This document shows, in pieces, positions 21,075-32,592 of a DNA stretch of 64,000 bases. Position 1 is the stretch's first letter. The number at the start of each line of letters is the position of its first letter. Under the pieces are notes generated by a model. It searched no databases, was not told where the DNA came from, and worked only from the letters and a program-made list of their open reading frames with translations. The translations under genes and the position numbers were made by a program. Source of the DNA: Ascarosepion bandense (lineage: Eukaryota > Mollusca > Cephalopoda > Sepiida > Sepiidae); the NCBI GenBank assembly GCA_037127315.1, contig JBBBDQ010000191.1, positions 14,614,001-14,678,000 of the forward strand, read 5' to 3'.

Positions 21075-21640
21075 TGTGTCTCTTCAAGACGTGGTCGATA
21101 ATATCTCTCCACACGTTCTTATCTCTTGTAGCTGTTAGCAAAGTTTATTTGCTAGCTCACTTATTTGACGTCCGTTTACAAAATCTCATTAATTTAGTTG
21201 CTTGTTGTTTCCTTCTGCATCTTCTTACCTTACTCATCACATCTTGTAGCTATTAGCAACGTTTGACACTTTGCTTCCCACTTTATCTAATTGACATCCG
21301 TTTACAAAATCTCGTTAAGTAGGTTGCTTGCTGTTTCCTTTTGCATCTTATCTTAATATGCCCATCTTGTATCTGTTAGTAACGTTTGACTCTTTGCCAT
21401 CCCTCCATATCCAATTAACATCCGTTTGCAAAAACCCGTTAGGTATGTTTTTCGCTGTTTCTTTTTTTGCATCTTTTTGCTTAATCTGCCCATCTTGGAG
21501 CTGTTAGTAACTTTGACACTTTGCCTCCCTTTTTATTTAACCGACATCCGTTCACAAAAGCTCGTTACGTAGGTTGCTCGCTGTTTCCTTTTGCATCTTT
21601 CGACCTCAATATGTTTCGTAAATGTTAAAGTTTGCAACGT
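21075..21640 (-). repeat. tandem array derived from LINE 3' sequence
   Basis: Starting from a minus-strand RTE-like 3' end (TGTGTCTCTTCAAGACG at 21077), a unit of about 120-128 bp repeats four times, with starts near 21121, 21241, 21364 and 21492. Each contains a version of ATCTTGTAGCTGTTAGCAAC, GACATCCGTTTACAAAATCT and TTGCTGTTTCCTTTTGCATC. The units differ from each other, so the amplification is not recent. Confidence 0.85.
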
Positions 21641-22282
21641 TCTCTTTCCTAGTTTATGTGTTGCAGACAATTTACTTATCTGTTTCTTTATCCTGCTTCG
21701 ATTTGCCATTTTTTAAAAATAAATCTTCTTTGTTGCTCGCATGATGAGTCGATGATACTTTAGCTTTTTTTTTTTTTGTCTGGGACTAGCAACTGTCTTT
21801 CCGATCGTCTATTTAATTTCTTAATTTATCCAATATTTTCTTCTGGATAAGAGGACGAATATGATGTATCTGTTCAGCAACAACTTTGTTTTAGTTTCAT
21901 ACTCAAATCTTTTAAAATTTTTGCCATTCATCTACTAACTCAATGTCAGATTTAGGCTTTTAAACACTCTATAAGCTTTTTAATATTATCAATTATGAAA
22001 TTAGTCGGTTTTTAACTACCATCGTCTCTATACAATTTTGCATCTTCAATGTCAATTTCTTGGAATGCAGTTACTTTATATAAAGTGAAAAGTCCTCTGA
22101 GGTCTGTGGATTTTGCTGAGTCGAGTGACTTCTCTGTTATGTCAAATTTATCATCAATATTTTTAATTTTTTTGTTCTTTTCCTTAGATGACTACGTTTT
22201 TTTTTTCATTCAAAATTATGCGTCAATTTTTATGCGTTTGTATGTGCGTGTATTTCAAAGTATCGCTTCAAATCTTTAAAAT
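21641..22282. other. unassigned spacer
   Basis: AT-rich; an open frame at 22049-22279 is phenylalanine-rich with no recognised domain. Confidence 0.45.
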
Positions 22283-22480
22283 TTAAAGTGCGGGCGAACC
22301 GAATTGTACTGCATTGTGAACTGAATTCTGTAGAATTGTGCGGTACTGTGCACTGAATTTAAGAACACTGTACTAGACCGTACACCGAATTTAGTGCAAC
22401 TAAGTAGGACCGCGGACCGAATTCAGTACAAGGGTACTGAACTGAGAACCGAATATAGTAAATATGTACTGAAATTCGGA
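22283..22480. repeat. degenerate short tandem repeat
   Basis: Variants of an approximately 30-bp unit built from GACCGAATTCAGTA and GTACTGAACTG recur several times in different states of decay. The restricted vocabulary suggests an old minisatellite. Confidence 0.55.
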
Positions 22481-22491
22481 TTATACAGGGG

Positions 22492-22494
<3 letters not shown>

Positions 22495-22526
<32 letters not shown>
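22495..22526. repeat. (TA)n microsatellite
   Basis: Seen directly. Confidence 0.95.
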
Positions 22527-22860
22527 CACCTCGTTCACCCGGCTGGCAACACTTAGCTCAGATCCTGGTCGAGAACAACCAGATGTCTGGGCCTGGGCTA
22601 GCCATCTGTCTAATGTGACGCTCGTTCTCGCGGACGCTTGTGACGATCCCAGTTGTGACACTGCCACCCGGCTTGGCGGTTGGTTTGGTCGTTGTTGCTG
22701 GTCGTGATCTCGTCCGATGATGTCGTCAAAAAGCTGGTTTACAAGACGTCTTTTGCAACAACACGCCTCTGTCTCACGCTTTGATTAGATTCCAGAGGTC
22801 ACGTCGTGCAATTTTAGTAGTTGCCTTTTGAGTCAGTCCAGACTCTGGTGTACACTTGTG
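22527..22860. other. less AT-rich unassigned island
   Basis: Noticeably richer in G and C than the surrounding sequence. The minus strand is open across 22667-22527 (SQLGSSQASARTSVTLDRWL) but no family is recognised. It may be a fragment of an unidentified retroelement. Confidence 0.35.
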
Positions 22861-24165
22861 GTTTGAAAAAAAAAAATGCGGCACCAAAAAAAAAAAAAAA
22901 ATTAATAAAATAAATGAACAAGGTCGAACACGCCTGGAGAGTTACGAAGAATGTCTTTATATGAAGAAAAAACAATGTCTTTCTTTTCCCAGGAATACAG
23001 TTGTCGAAAATGATATACAATTGTCGAAAATGCCGGTTACAACGGAGAGAGAAAGTTCGCTAAAAGCATCACAGCTTCTAATCCTTAAGAAAAAAAATGT
23101 CTCGTCTAAGTTTCGTTAGTTTCGTTAAGTGGACAGAGCTGTTCAAATTTTCACTAAAGTTTTTTCACATATTTCATTAAAGTTTTTTCACCTATTCTTT
23201 ATAATCAGGGTTTTCAATTTTCTATGTAACTTCTAAAACAGCAAACTCCTTTCGGGTCCTTATCGGAGTTTACCGAATCATAGCAAACGAAGAATCAGAA
23301 TTTTCGATTTTCCCGTGACTAAAAAAATATAATAATAACGTTCTTTCGGGATTCATGTCGATGGCGCATTATTCCAAATTAACTCTTTGAGTCAACTTGT
23401 GGCAGGCTTCATTCGAAATTAACTCTTTAGCCATACGTTCTATGGCGGGCGACCAACCGTGGGTTATGGCTCCCTGGTTGGGAACTTTTTTCCACGGTCG
23501 TTACATTTCTACTGATGGTAATTCAGCCAACCTCTGAATAACTCTAAAAGAAAGCTGAATAACTCAGCAACTAACTGCAACTAACTTTTCTCGCCGAGTC
23601 CGGATTGTTATAACCAGTTTCGATCCTCCCTGGGGATTCAACCGGCCCGAAGCCCTCGGCCAATGAAATCGCCTTCCGCCTACTCGATTTGCAGAAGGGG
23701 TTTAGCTCGACGAATGAGATCTCGCTAGCTTACATTGGATTTCAATTTCTTCCAAGTTCCCACAGACTCTCTTGTTTACCAGAAAGTCTGTCGAGAGACC
23801 TTGGCCTCGTGTGACCTCATCAAATAATTCTGACACCTGTTTTGGTTAAACGTTTTCAGCTTATCAAAATGTCCGTTTCAAACACGAAAGAAGAAAAAAA
23901 TTATAATTTTTCTTTCTTTTTTTCCTCAGAATTAGTTAAATTTTATATTCCTCCGGATTTTAGAAGTACATGACAGTAAAAATAGTTGCTTTTTCTATTC
24001 CCCATATTTTACAAGTATTATTTATTATTTCTCTTTTACATAAGCTCACAATTAAAGCATTACTAACAATATTGCCAATATCAATTTCTCTCTCCGTTGA
24101 TTTAAGCCAAGCAAGGAAAAATATCCCCGCGGGAGAATAGAAAGTATCCCTGCCGGAAGATAGTG

Positions 24166-24166
<1 letters not shown>
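22861..24166. other. unassigned region
   Basis: A-runs at 22865-22875 and 22886-22900 are followed by mixed sequence. 23390-23830 is less AT-rich and contains a B-box-like GTTTCGATCCTCC at 23617. No coding similarity found. Confidence 0.4.
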
Positions 24167-24227
<61 letters not shown>

Positions 24228-24228
24228 G
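24167..24228. repeat. (CA)n(TA)n microsatellite
   Basis: Seen directly. Confidence 0.97.
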
Positions 24229-24598
24229 TTTCATTAAATAACATAGACAAGTTTTGCTGATTTAATTTATGTAATTTTTCTTCATATCGTCTGATAAGCT
24301 TAATAACTTTTTCGCTGAATGAGAAAAGAAAATCACAATATTGATACATGTTTTTCATTTAATCCTTTCTGGGCTTTTGGCTTACATCAGCCATTATCAA
24401 AGATGATAATTTTATTGGGTGTATTAAACAGTTCGCGGACGCACGATAGTAGTAGTCGTTTATTTTGCTTGTATGGAAGATTGGTGAACACGTGCGTGCC
24501 TGTGTGCTGGAAGCGAAAATCGCACTACAGCTTGTGGCGTCTCACATGACCACACGATAGTGGAGGCGAGGTGTATTAAGTATGGAAAACCATTGGGA

Positions 24599-24602
<4 letters not shown>

Positions 24603-24651
<49 letters not shown>
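24603..24651. repeat. (TA)n microsatellite next to a LINE 3' end
   Basis: Pure TA run just beyond the 3' end of the minus-strand LINE. Confidence 0.95.
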
Positions 24652-24656
<5 letters not shown>

Positions 24657-24697
24657 ACTCTCCCGTCGATTTCGACGTATGAGGTCTAGACAACTGT

Positions 24698-25456
24698 TTA
24701 ATTCGATGTAGCATGCCTGCACTTACACAATCGTAAATGGCATTTGAGTCCTGCAAGAGATTTACAAACAAGTCCACAATGGAGGCAAGAAGGGAGATTG
24801 CACGAATGATCGGCTGGGACACTTGCAGATGCTTTGGTTCTCTCATGTCTTACGCGCAGTTGGTCAATCTCAGTCTCAGAGAACTGCTTGATGCCCCTCT
24901 GGCAGGCAGATCTCCATTCAATTCGTTGAGAGGCAGTTCGTTCAAAATCACGGTGAGGAATATTTGTACATGTCAAATTCATTTTCAGCTTATCCTTAAA
25001 GAGAAGCAGAGGTCTACCCACATTCCGCCGTCCACTGCTGAGGTCGCCGTACAACACTTGCTTTGGTATCCGGTCATCTTCCAGACGTAAGACATGTCCT
25101 GCCGAACGCAGCTGTGATTGCATCAAAAAGCTCTCAATTCCGTTAATACCGCAGCGCGTGAATAGGTCCGCATTAGACATCCGATTGTTTAGGGTGAAAC
25201 CACAAATTGTTCTAAGGCAATTTTTGTGGAAGACATTAAGCTTCTGGGTGTGATCATGATAGACTGTCCACGATTCCGATCCATAAAGCAGCGTCGTTAG
25301 CACAACTGCTTTATACACAAGTACTTTTGTCCTTAGTCTAATCCCCCTATCATCCCATAACCGATGGCGCAGTTTCCCAAAAGCACAAGTTGCTTTCGCA
25401 ATTTGATTAATGATTTCATCAATCAAGAGAAGCATTCCAATTAACCTTACTTCCAA
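24698..25456 (-). pseudogene. LINE C-terminal extension with zinc-finger-like end
   Basis: The 252-residue frame contains KVLVYKAVVLTTLLYGSESW and GHVLRLEDDRIPKQVLYGDL, typical of the post-RT region. It ends with CLHCGLVCKSLAGLKCHLRL, a C-x2-C-type finger that may bind nucleic acid. The stop at 24698 looks natural because the 3' end lies just beyond. This is the longest open piece of the element. Confidence 0.82.
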
Positions 25457-25579
25457 GATAGGTAAAGTTTTTCACATATTTCAGATCTTTACTATCTACT
25501 CGGATTGGTATATCGGGAAAGCTCTATACTGGTGGCCGCTACTTTACACCCAGAACTTGTTTTTTTGTGTGGGGTGAGG

Positions 25580-25942
25580 TTAGTGAATCACCTCTGTTTT
25601 CTTGATGCTGATTGTCAGACCAAAAGCCTTGCAAGCAGCGGAAAACCTATCTACAATCAGTTGCGCTTCCTCCTGAGAGGTTGCACAAAGTGCAGCGTCA
25701 TCTGCAAACAAAAGATCCCTAATGATAGTTTGCCGAATTAGGGTCTTAGCTTTGAAACGCTGCTGGTTGAAGAGACCACCACTTGTTCTGAATTTGAATT
25801 CTACGCCTGTACCAATATCAGCAAAAGCATACTTCAGCATAACTGAAAAGAACAAAGCAAACAGCACAGGTGCCATTACGCAACCCTGTTTGGTACCATT
25901 TGTCACATTGAAATGTTCTGAAGACTCCCCAATTTGAAACAA
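25580..25942 (-). pseudogene. LINE reverse transcriptase catalytic piece
   Basis: The 120-residue frame has NGTKQGCVMAPVLFALFF near residue 15 and LLFADDAALCATSQEEA near residue 77. FADD is the RT active-site motif, with both aspartates present. GLTISIKKTEVIH closes the palm region. Confidence 0.88.
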
Positions 25943-26759
25943 CAGATGCCTTCATTCCATCATGAAAAGACATAATTACATTCAGCATGTTGTCGGGTAT
26001 TCCCAGCTTTTTCAAAACCTTCCAGAGAGCTGCACGGTTGACTGTGTCAAAGGCCTTTGTAAGGTCAATGAAAACTATATACAGCTCCTCGTTCTTCTCT
26101 CGGACTTTCTCAGCAACCTGGCGGATGGAAAAGATCATATCGACAGTACCTCGATCAGCACGGAAACCGCACTGAGATTCGGGGTGGTAGATATCGTCAA
26201 CAAGGTGTTTGATTATTCTGTTGAGAATAAGCCTTGCCAAGATCTTCCTTGCAATTGATAAAAGTGAAATGCCACGATGGTTATCACAGATGTTCCTATT
26301 GCCTTTGTTCTTATACAGGTGTTGAATTAGTGCATCTTGGAAATCCTGAGGGACATTTCCAGTTAGCCAGATCTTCACAAAGAGACTATGCAGCTTCTTC
26401 ACCAGTTTCTGACCACCGTACTTAAAAACCTCTGGAGGTAAGGCGTCTTTCCCAGATTTTTTGCCTGAAGAAATTTGCTTGATAGCAACAAAAACCTCAT
26501 GTATTGCTGGAAGGAAAGAAAGTTCAGGAATTTCGGGTCGCTCAGTGATAGATGAAATTATTTCTTCGTCAGTTGTAGAAGCATTGTTTAGAACTGCTTC
26601 AAAATTCTCCTTCCAGCGATTCAAAATATCCGCTCTGTCGGTCAGCAGTGTGCCATCACTTGCAAATATGGGAGAAACACCAGATTCGTGTGGCCCCAAA
26701 ACTTTCTTAATACCTTCATAAAAGGCTTTCGAGTCCTTCCTATCAAATGCTTCTTGCAC
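25818..26759 (-). pseudogene. LINE reverse transcriptase N-terminal half
   Basis: The 313-residue frame carries RT blocks 0 to 3: GKKSGKDALPPEVFKYG near residue 100, HLYKNKGNRNICDNHRGISL near 145, SQCGFRADRGTVDM near 195 and IVFIDLTKAFDTVNR near 230. The frame shifts just before the QG block, which is picked up at 25580-25942. Confidence 0.87.
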
Positions 26760-27471
26760 TGATTTGGCATGTGACGACTACCATGCCTTCTTTCATCTGC
26801 CGTAGTGTCTTCTGGGCCTTGCTTTTGCATGCATTGTACTCTTTCTTCTTTAATGTGGAGTTCTTATCCTCAGTCCAGATTTTGTGAGCCTTGTGCATCT
26901 CGTTGATTAAATCCTGTGCCTCAACATTTTGATCATCAAACCAGTCCTGATTCTTACGAATAGGTAAGCCCAGAACTTCCAATGCAGATGTGTGAATTGC
27001 GTCATGTAATGATTTCCATGAAGATTTAATATCATCAGTTATTTCAACAGAATCTAATGAATGATGAAGGTGGGCCGACAGTGCCGCTTGTTGACCGGTG
27101 CTCTTTAATGGAAGGATGTTAATTTGTTTGGGGACAGAGGAGCGTTTCATTCGTCTGTGTTGTAAATGCAACGTTGTTTTACTTCGGAGCAATGCATGGT
27201 CGGAAAGATAGCAACTTGTATGGAATGAACGAGTGATATGAAAGTCTTTAATGTCACGTCTTTTGGTGATGATGTAGTCAATCAAGTGCCAATCCCATGT
27301 AGTCTTGTGGGAGTTTTTCTGTTGGAATACCGTGTTGGTAATACACAGGTTAAACTCCCTACAAAGTGACAACAAAAGAAGACCATTATCATTCATACGA
27401 CCAACACCATGATGACCCAAAGCACCACCACATGATGCGCTATCCAACACCCACACGAGCATTAAAATCAC
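26743..27471 (-). pseudogene. LINE endonuclease C-terminal piece and linker
   Basis: The 242-residue frame contains TTWDWHLIDYIITKRRD and SCYLSDHALLRSKTTL, the last catalytic blocks of APE endonucleases, including the SDH-type histidine. A basic linker towards the RT (DWFDDQNVEAQDLINEMHKA) follows. The frame is lost near 26760. Confidence 0.8.
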
Positions 27472-27763
27472 TCATTAATACAAGTTTATCCTTGTGTCGC
27501 ACATCGCAACAATTTCTCTCAATTGTTGGTAAAATTCATTCTTCTCGGGCTCTGGTTTGTCTAACGTGGGAGCATAGCAACTAATTAATACGACACGGGT
27601 ATCGCATTCTAGATTGAGGGTTAATGTCATTAGGCGATCCGAAAACCCCTTTGGAAGGGTTGGTAATGACTTAGCAAGGTTGGACTTGGTAGCAAATCCT
27701 ACTCCTGAATGACGAGGCTTTTCTGGGCCTTTGCCGCTTCCAGAAAAAGGTATACCCGCTTTT

Positions 27764-28138
27764 CTATTCAGTCAGTTGCGAGTTGCCAGCCAGGCGCGTT
27801 TCACTAAGGGCTGCAATATCAATCCCGAACTTTTTCAGCTCAAGTGCAGCAAGAGCTGTCTTACGTTCTGGTTGATTATCATTTTCAAGTAGAGTGCGGA
27901 TATTCCAAGATCCAAAACGAAAGCTTTTGCTTCTTCCATTATTGGGACTGCGTGCTGGATACCTAGGCAGCTGCACTTCGCTGTCAAGGGTGGTTTTGAG
28001 CAAGGCTCCTTTTATCGCTCCCTCCCCAGCATGGGGAAAGGAAAGCAGTGCTGTCCCTAAATAGGGCTGCTTTGTCACCGATGGAGGACACGAACTGCAC
28101 AATTGCTCGGGTATTTGTGCAGAACGGCCATCACCCAT
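27764..28138 (-). pseudogene. LINE endonuclease N-terminal piece
   Basis: A 124-residue frame. The first 70 residues are low-similarity leader. Then FRFGSWNIRTLLENDNQ and FGIDIAALSETRLAG match the first blocks of APE-type endonucleases (the metal-binding N and E regions). The frame stops after QLTE; endonuclease sequence continues in other frames to 27463. Confidence 0.8.
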
Positions 28139-28235
28139 CGGTCGCCACAGTGTAGAGATCCAGCTAGGAACTTCCAGTGATATCCTTTACCTGTTCCCGT
28201 TGCCTTCGCCCTATCGCCTGTGGACTTTTGTGTGT

Positions 28236-29320
28236 GCAGGACTTTTGAATAAACTTAAGCTGTCAAGAAACCCACACAAATGATTTGATTATTGTGGTGA
28301 AAGCTTGTGAAAATCCTATCCACACTTTTTGGATCCATTCATAAACTCAAGTCGGTGCAAAAAAAAAAAAAATGCCACAGATTAAGCAAGAAAAGACCTC
28401 AGATTTTACATCAGAGTTTCCTTCTCCTAGATACCTGTCTTAACAAAGACTAAGGATGGTATCTTGTCCAGTAGTATAAACGCGCCCCCAGACACCAACC
28501 TGGGAATTTTCATGTCCCGGCGCATATATATGAACTGCTATTCAAGTTATCGAATTTGAACAGTGCGCATGAACTGGATATAGTACGTATCCTTGTCTCT
28601 CACTCATTTGAGTAGTAACCTACATAAGCCATTGTGCAAAACTAATGAATATGTGGAAAGGAAATAATTGATAGAAGTTGTATGAGAGAAAGGGATTAAT
28701 TCATGGTCAAATTCGGCGAACAAGAAGCCTCTAGTATATCGCCGTTTCTTTCTCTCAAACGAACAAACATTACGTTAATTTCAGACGATCTTCATTGAAT
28801 AAGACCTCCCCAAAATACCTTAATTCTGTTATTTTTCCTGTCTCGTATCATGCAGTGACAAAGTGCTAAAAGCCTTTTCACTTTTCCGAAACAATTGAAA
28901 TTCTTTTGATAGACTAAAGTGTCGGCTTTTCTACGTTTGGCTCATTTCACTCTCGCCATTTTATTTTGGCTTAGGACAATTCAAGCTTTTCAAGTCCGGG
29001 AAAAACGACAAAAAGCATTTCTCACATCTGCAAAATTTCTTTTTATTTAAGATCTGTCATTGTTTGCTAATTTGTTCAGACTATCATCAGGCTGTTAACA
29101 TGATCATTTCAAGTGCATACTCTTTAAATACATATGTGCTGCTTGTTACACACACACACACACACTCTGAAATCTATCATTCTCAGTTGGCACACACATT
29201 TTTCATTATATATTAGGCTTCACATTGAAGTACGATTACGTGAAAATGTAAAACCTTACATATTATTTAATTATGAATAAATTAAGCGAAATTCTATCCA
29301 ACTATATCTCCAGCGCAGTT
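28236..29320. other. unassigned spacer
   Basis: An A-run at 28359-28371 and a (CA)n run at 29150-29164. No recognised gene or repeat family. Confidence 0.5.
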
Positions 29321-29377
29321 TTATCTATCTATCTATCTATCTATCTCAATCAGGAAATATCATTCTCTCTCTCTCTC

Positions 29378-29421
<44 letters not shown>

Positions 29422-29579
29422 GACTGGTCATGTCTGTATGGGGTATCTTTTTGAGTCTGATCGTGTCTATATAGGGATCTATTTTGAGTCTGGCATGTCT
29501 ATATATGTAACTGTGTATCTTAATCTGGCCATGACTATCGCTTACTGGTCATGTATGTCTGTCTGTCTTATTCTGGTCA

Positions 29580-29627
<48 letters not shown>
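29321..29627. repeat. simple-repeat cluster
   Basis: TATC repeats (29325-29345), CT repeats (29364-29377) and TA runs at 29381-29416 and 29590-29624. Open frames here are compositional. Confidence 0.9.
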
Positions 29628-29628
<1 letters not shown>

Positions 29629-29654
29629 GTGATGGGTAAATTGTCTATATATGT

Positions 29655-29796
29655 ATTTAGGTAACTTTCTAAGCGCAGCTTAGATGTGGCATAAGGCCGA
29701 ATGTATGGGACCCTCAGTGAGTATCGAACTCACTACTCACTTGTAATGATTCTAGCGAGACAAGCTTGCTAACCATTACACGACCTCGAGGTTCCC
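29655..29796 (-). mobile_element. second-family tRNA-headed SINE
   Basis: On the minus strand: CTCGAGGTCGTGTAATGGTT (A-box-like), then GAGTTCGATACTCACT (B-box-like) and a body with TTATGCCACATCTAAGCTGC and GCGCTTAGAAAG. Related to copies at 48784 and 54523. Confidence 0.75.
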
Positions 29797-29861
29797 TATA
29801 TGTGTACCAATGTACCTTAGTCGTGTCATATCTATCTTCGCCTGTTCATATCTGTCTCTCC

Positions 29862-29866
<5 letters not shown>

Positions 29867-29900
<34 letters not shown>
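29867..29900. repeat. (TA)n microsatellite
   Basis: Seen directly; lies close to the 5' break of the Penelope-like fragment. Confidence 0.95.
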
Positions 29901-29901
<1 letters not shown>

Positions 29902-29953
29902 TTTCTAATTATTATATGACAAATTTAGAAAATAAAAAAATAATGACAACAAT

Positions 29954-31000
29954 AAACCCTCTATATATGTAAGATACATAGATGACATCTTCATTTTAGC
30001 TAAGAATATCGATCAAATTACACAAGTTAAAAACACATTTGAAAGTCACTCCATCCCCAAATTTACATTAGAACTTAATATTAATAACAAAATCCCATTC
30101 CTTGATGTATTCATTGATTCTAGCACACATAAATTTACTACTTCTCTATATAGGAAACCAACTAGCATAAATTTGTGTCTTCTTAATTATAATAGTGAAT
30201 GCCCCCAACGATATAAGTTAGCTGTTATAAAATACTTAATTCAACGCACACAAATGATATCTTCTTCCAAATGCATATTTTATAAAGAAGTACACAACAT
30301 TAAGCAAACACTTGTCAGAAATGGATTTCCTAACTCCGTTATTGATCAACAAATTAAAATGTATCTCAACAAACTTAACAATAGCTCTAACAATATTGAT
30401 AATATTAATAATAATGGTGTATATCAAAATGAACATAACACTATTAGCTTAAACTATTGCAACAAAATACATAATAATTACAAACAAGATGAAAAAACTC
30501 TTAAAAACATAATACGTAAAAATGTTCAACCAGTGGATAATAATAATCAAATTAAACTCATCATATAAAAAAATCCAAAACAATTGACCTCATAATTTCT
30601 AATAACCCGACAAGCACTCAACTAAATCCTCTAAAAAAAAAAATCAATGTAGTGTATCAATTTACATGACCGTTCAGAGGTTGTATCTCTGGTACTAATA
30701 ATAAACCCACTACATATATTGGTTTTACAACAACCACACTGTCCCGTATACTTACCTGTCACCTTTCAGATCAGAGTACATTTAAACAACATTTTCAGAA
30801 AAACATAACCATGTAGGTAATATCAGATAGATTTTAGTCAACAATACATTAATTCTCACTCATACACACAGTAAAATGAACCTTCAGATATTGGAGGCCA
30901 TCTACATTAAAACCGAACAACCAACACTAAGGCATGGGCTAATTAGTAGGATATACAGGAATTTGATATACAAAAAAGAAAATTAATTCATATATTTTCA
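29954..31000 (+). mobile_element. Penelope-like element remnant (RT and GIY-YIG part)
   Basis: The plus strand reads YVRYIDDIFILAKNID, FTLELNINNKIPFLDVFI and YRKPTSINLCLLNYNSECPQ, the distinctive RT end of Penelope-like elements. After a frameshift near 30566 it continues VVYQFT and TTYIGFTTTTLSRILTCHL (30650-30770), a GIY-YIG endonuclease signature. It is 5'-truncated and interrupted by stops in the endonuclease. Neighbouring hammerhead motifs fit the known link between this class and hammerhead ribozymes. Confidence 0.85.
29966..30568 (+). pseudogene. Penelope-like reverse transcriptase fragment
   Basis: An open stretch of about 200 codons starts within the RT catalytic motif (YIDD) with no start codon of its own. 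The IPFLDV and YRKPT blocks follow within 50 residues. Then comes an asparagine-rich linker (NNSSNNIDNINNN) before the stop. The N-terminal half of the RT is missing. Confidence 0.85.
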
Positions 31001-31140
31001 AGATTTTGTTCATCATCACATATTGTCATCAGCATAAATATCTAGTTGGGAAGGTCGCTAATAAATTAGTACATATAATAATTTGTTTGCCTATGAAGAA
31101 GTGCATATATTTGATTATCTGTGAATTAGTACGGATAGTA

Positions 31141-31507
31141 CAGGGTGTTCATAAAGTCCGTGTGCACTTTAAAAATTTCTAGCTTTATTTGTCTTTGTGA
31201 TAAAAATGAATCTGTAAAAAATGTTATCAAGTATAATGTATCTAGTTTTAAGCATAGTTATTGAATAATTCTTTACCACAAAATTCGCAACAATTTTTAG
31301 ATAAGTAAAAAAATACTATTATTAAAATGGTATTACCCTTTGTATTCCTAACGATGGAGGACATGTGAAAACTTAAATAAAATTTCAATAAACCCATAAT
31401 AAATATAGATTTACTTCTTTCTAATCCTTTTTATAAAATATTTTTATCGCAAATACAAACAAAGTTATAAATTGTTTAAAGTGCACACGAACTTTATGGA
31501 CACCCTA
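31141..31507. mobile_element. mariner-type MITE
   Basis: CAGGGTGTTCATAAAGTCCG and the continuation GTGCACTTTAAA at the left pair with TTTAAAGTGCAC...CTTTATGGACACCCTA at the right: inverted repeats of about 33 bp with few mismatches. TA lies at 31139-31140 and 31508-31509. The interior is AT-rich and non-coding. Confidence 0.88.
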
Positions 31508-31557
31508 TATTTGTCCACCGATGAAATACTGCATATATTTGTTCACCTATTAGTTAT

Positions 31558-31705
31558 TCTATATGCTGTGCCCTTTCAGGACATAGGGTGTCATAGCTCT
31601 CCACAATTCCATGTCTTTTGTAGCTCTTAATAAATTTTATCTTTTTATCATCTTTCCTAAACCTTGTTCCACTCTACATTTACTCAAGCCACTAAATTAG
31701 TGCGT
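31558..31705 (-). pseudogene. RTE-like LINE 3' end scrap
   Basis: The minus-strand 3' signature CCTGAAAGGGCACAGCATAT is followed inward by the family's 3' region (near 31620-31690). Too short to contain coding blocks. Confidence 0.6.
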
Positions 31706-32292
31706 ATAATATTTATCCGCTTAATAAATCAGTTCAAAGGTCATGTTTGTCTATGATACAGTTTTTGTAGTTATAGACAGTGTGAGTATAGAAATTACTG
31801 CATGGTGACTATAATTTATTTGATTTGTTTTTTACGGCTAATTAATCTTTTGCAGGTTACTTAAAGCCAGAAAATATTTCGGGACTGTAAGTTGAGATGA
31901 TAATGGTTTACTGACACATGTCCTACGAATTAATCCATGCCTTGGGTGAAAAGAGGTTGATTCATTTCTTTCTTCAGGGTATTCGTCCGTAAGTGAATAT
32001 AACGAACTCGATTGAAATTGGAACTTGGGTTTTCGATTTTCAATTCTGAATCGTTGGAGAATAAACTTTACAGCACTTTTCTTAACTTGGATGATCGTAC
32101 GAGAGACCGCGTTTTGGCGTGATATGTCAGTAAACCTGGTAACTATGTGTACACACGTGTTTGTACAAAAAGTGATTCTTTATGTATTTTATGCATTTTT
32201 TTTTTTACAAGTGGGAGCACATTAACGTTTTTGAAAATTATAAACTTTTCTCCGATTTATGCTACTTTCATCAGTTTTTGATATTTGATATG
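31706..32292. other. unassigned AT-rich spacer
   Basis: A 66-residue open frame at 32025-32225 has no recognised domain. Nothing else identified. Confidence 0.45.
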
Positions 32293-32592
32293 ATCAGTCA
32301 GTTAAGTGCCATATGTGAAACCCGTTTGGGCGATCATGTCTCGAAAGAGACATGACTGACTGGGCAGAAGATTATCCCACAGTAGGTTGCCATTGCTTTC
32401 TGCGGTAGACTGGTTACCGACCAAGACTATAGAACCCAATCTGTCCTGTTATTTAACCCATAACTGGAAGGAATAGGCGGATTAATACCTTTCCCAAGGG
32501 TATTTGCGCGTAAGTGAATGCAAGGAATTCAGCTAGAATTCGAACTCGGCTCCCCGATTTCTCGTTCCGAGCCGATATCCAATGCACCACAA
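32293..32592 (-). mobile_element. main tRNA-related SINE
   Basis: Full-length minus-strand copy, TGATCAGTCAGTTAAGTGCC to GATATCCAATGCACCACAAA, with little decay. Confidence 0.92.

Larger units (their letters stand above)
24655..28235 (-). mobile_element. APE-type LINE, near full length but broken
   Basis: Five minus-strand coding pieces in order give an apurinic-type endonuclease (27764-28138 and 26743-27471), the RT (25580-26759) and a C-terminal extension with a zinc-finger-like motif (24698-25456). The element spans about 3.6 kb, so it is not strongly 5'-truncated, but stops and frame changes near 27770, 27470, 26760, 25900 and 25500 make it inactive. It differs from the jockey-like and RTE-like families in the window; its RT resembles the LINE proteins often mis-annotated as host genes in molluscs and sharks. 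Clade not assigned. Confidence 0.85.

Noticed and set aside
22394..22618. Short plus-strand gene spanning 22394-22618
   Set aside because: It crosses a degenerate minisatellite and a TA microsatellite, and the rest shows no similarity.
24698..28138. Host gene encoding a craniofacial-development-type or endonuclease-RT protein
   Set aside because: The protein similarity is to LINE endonuclease and RT; such names arise from mis-annotated LINEs.
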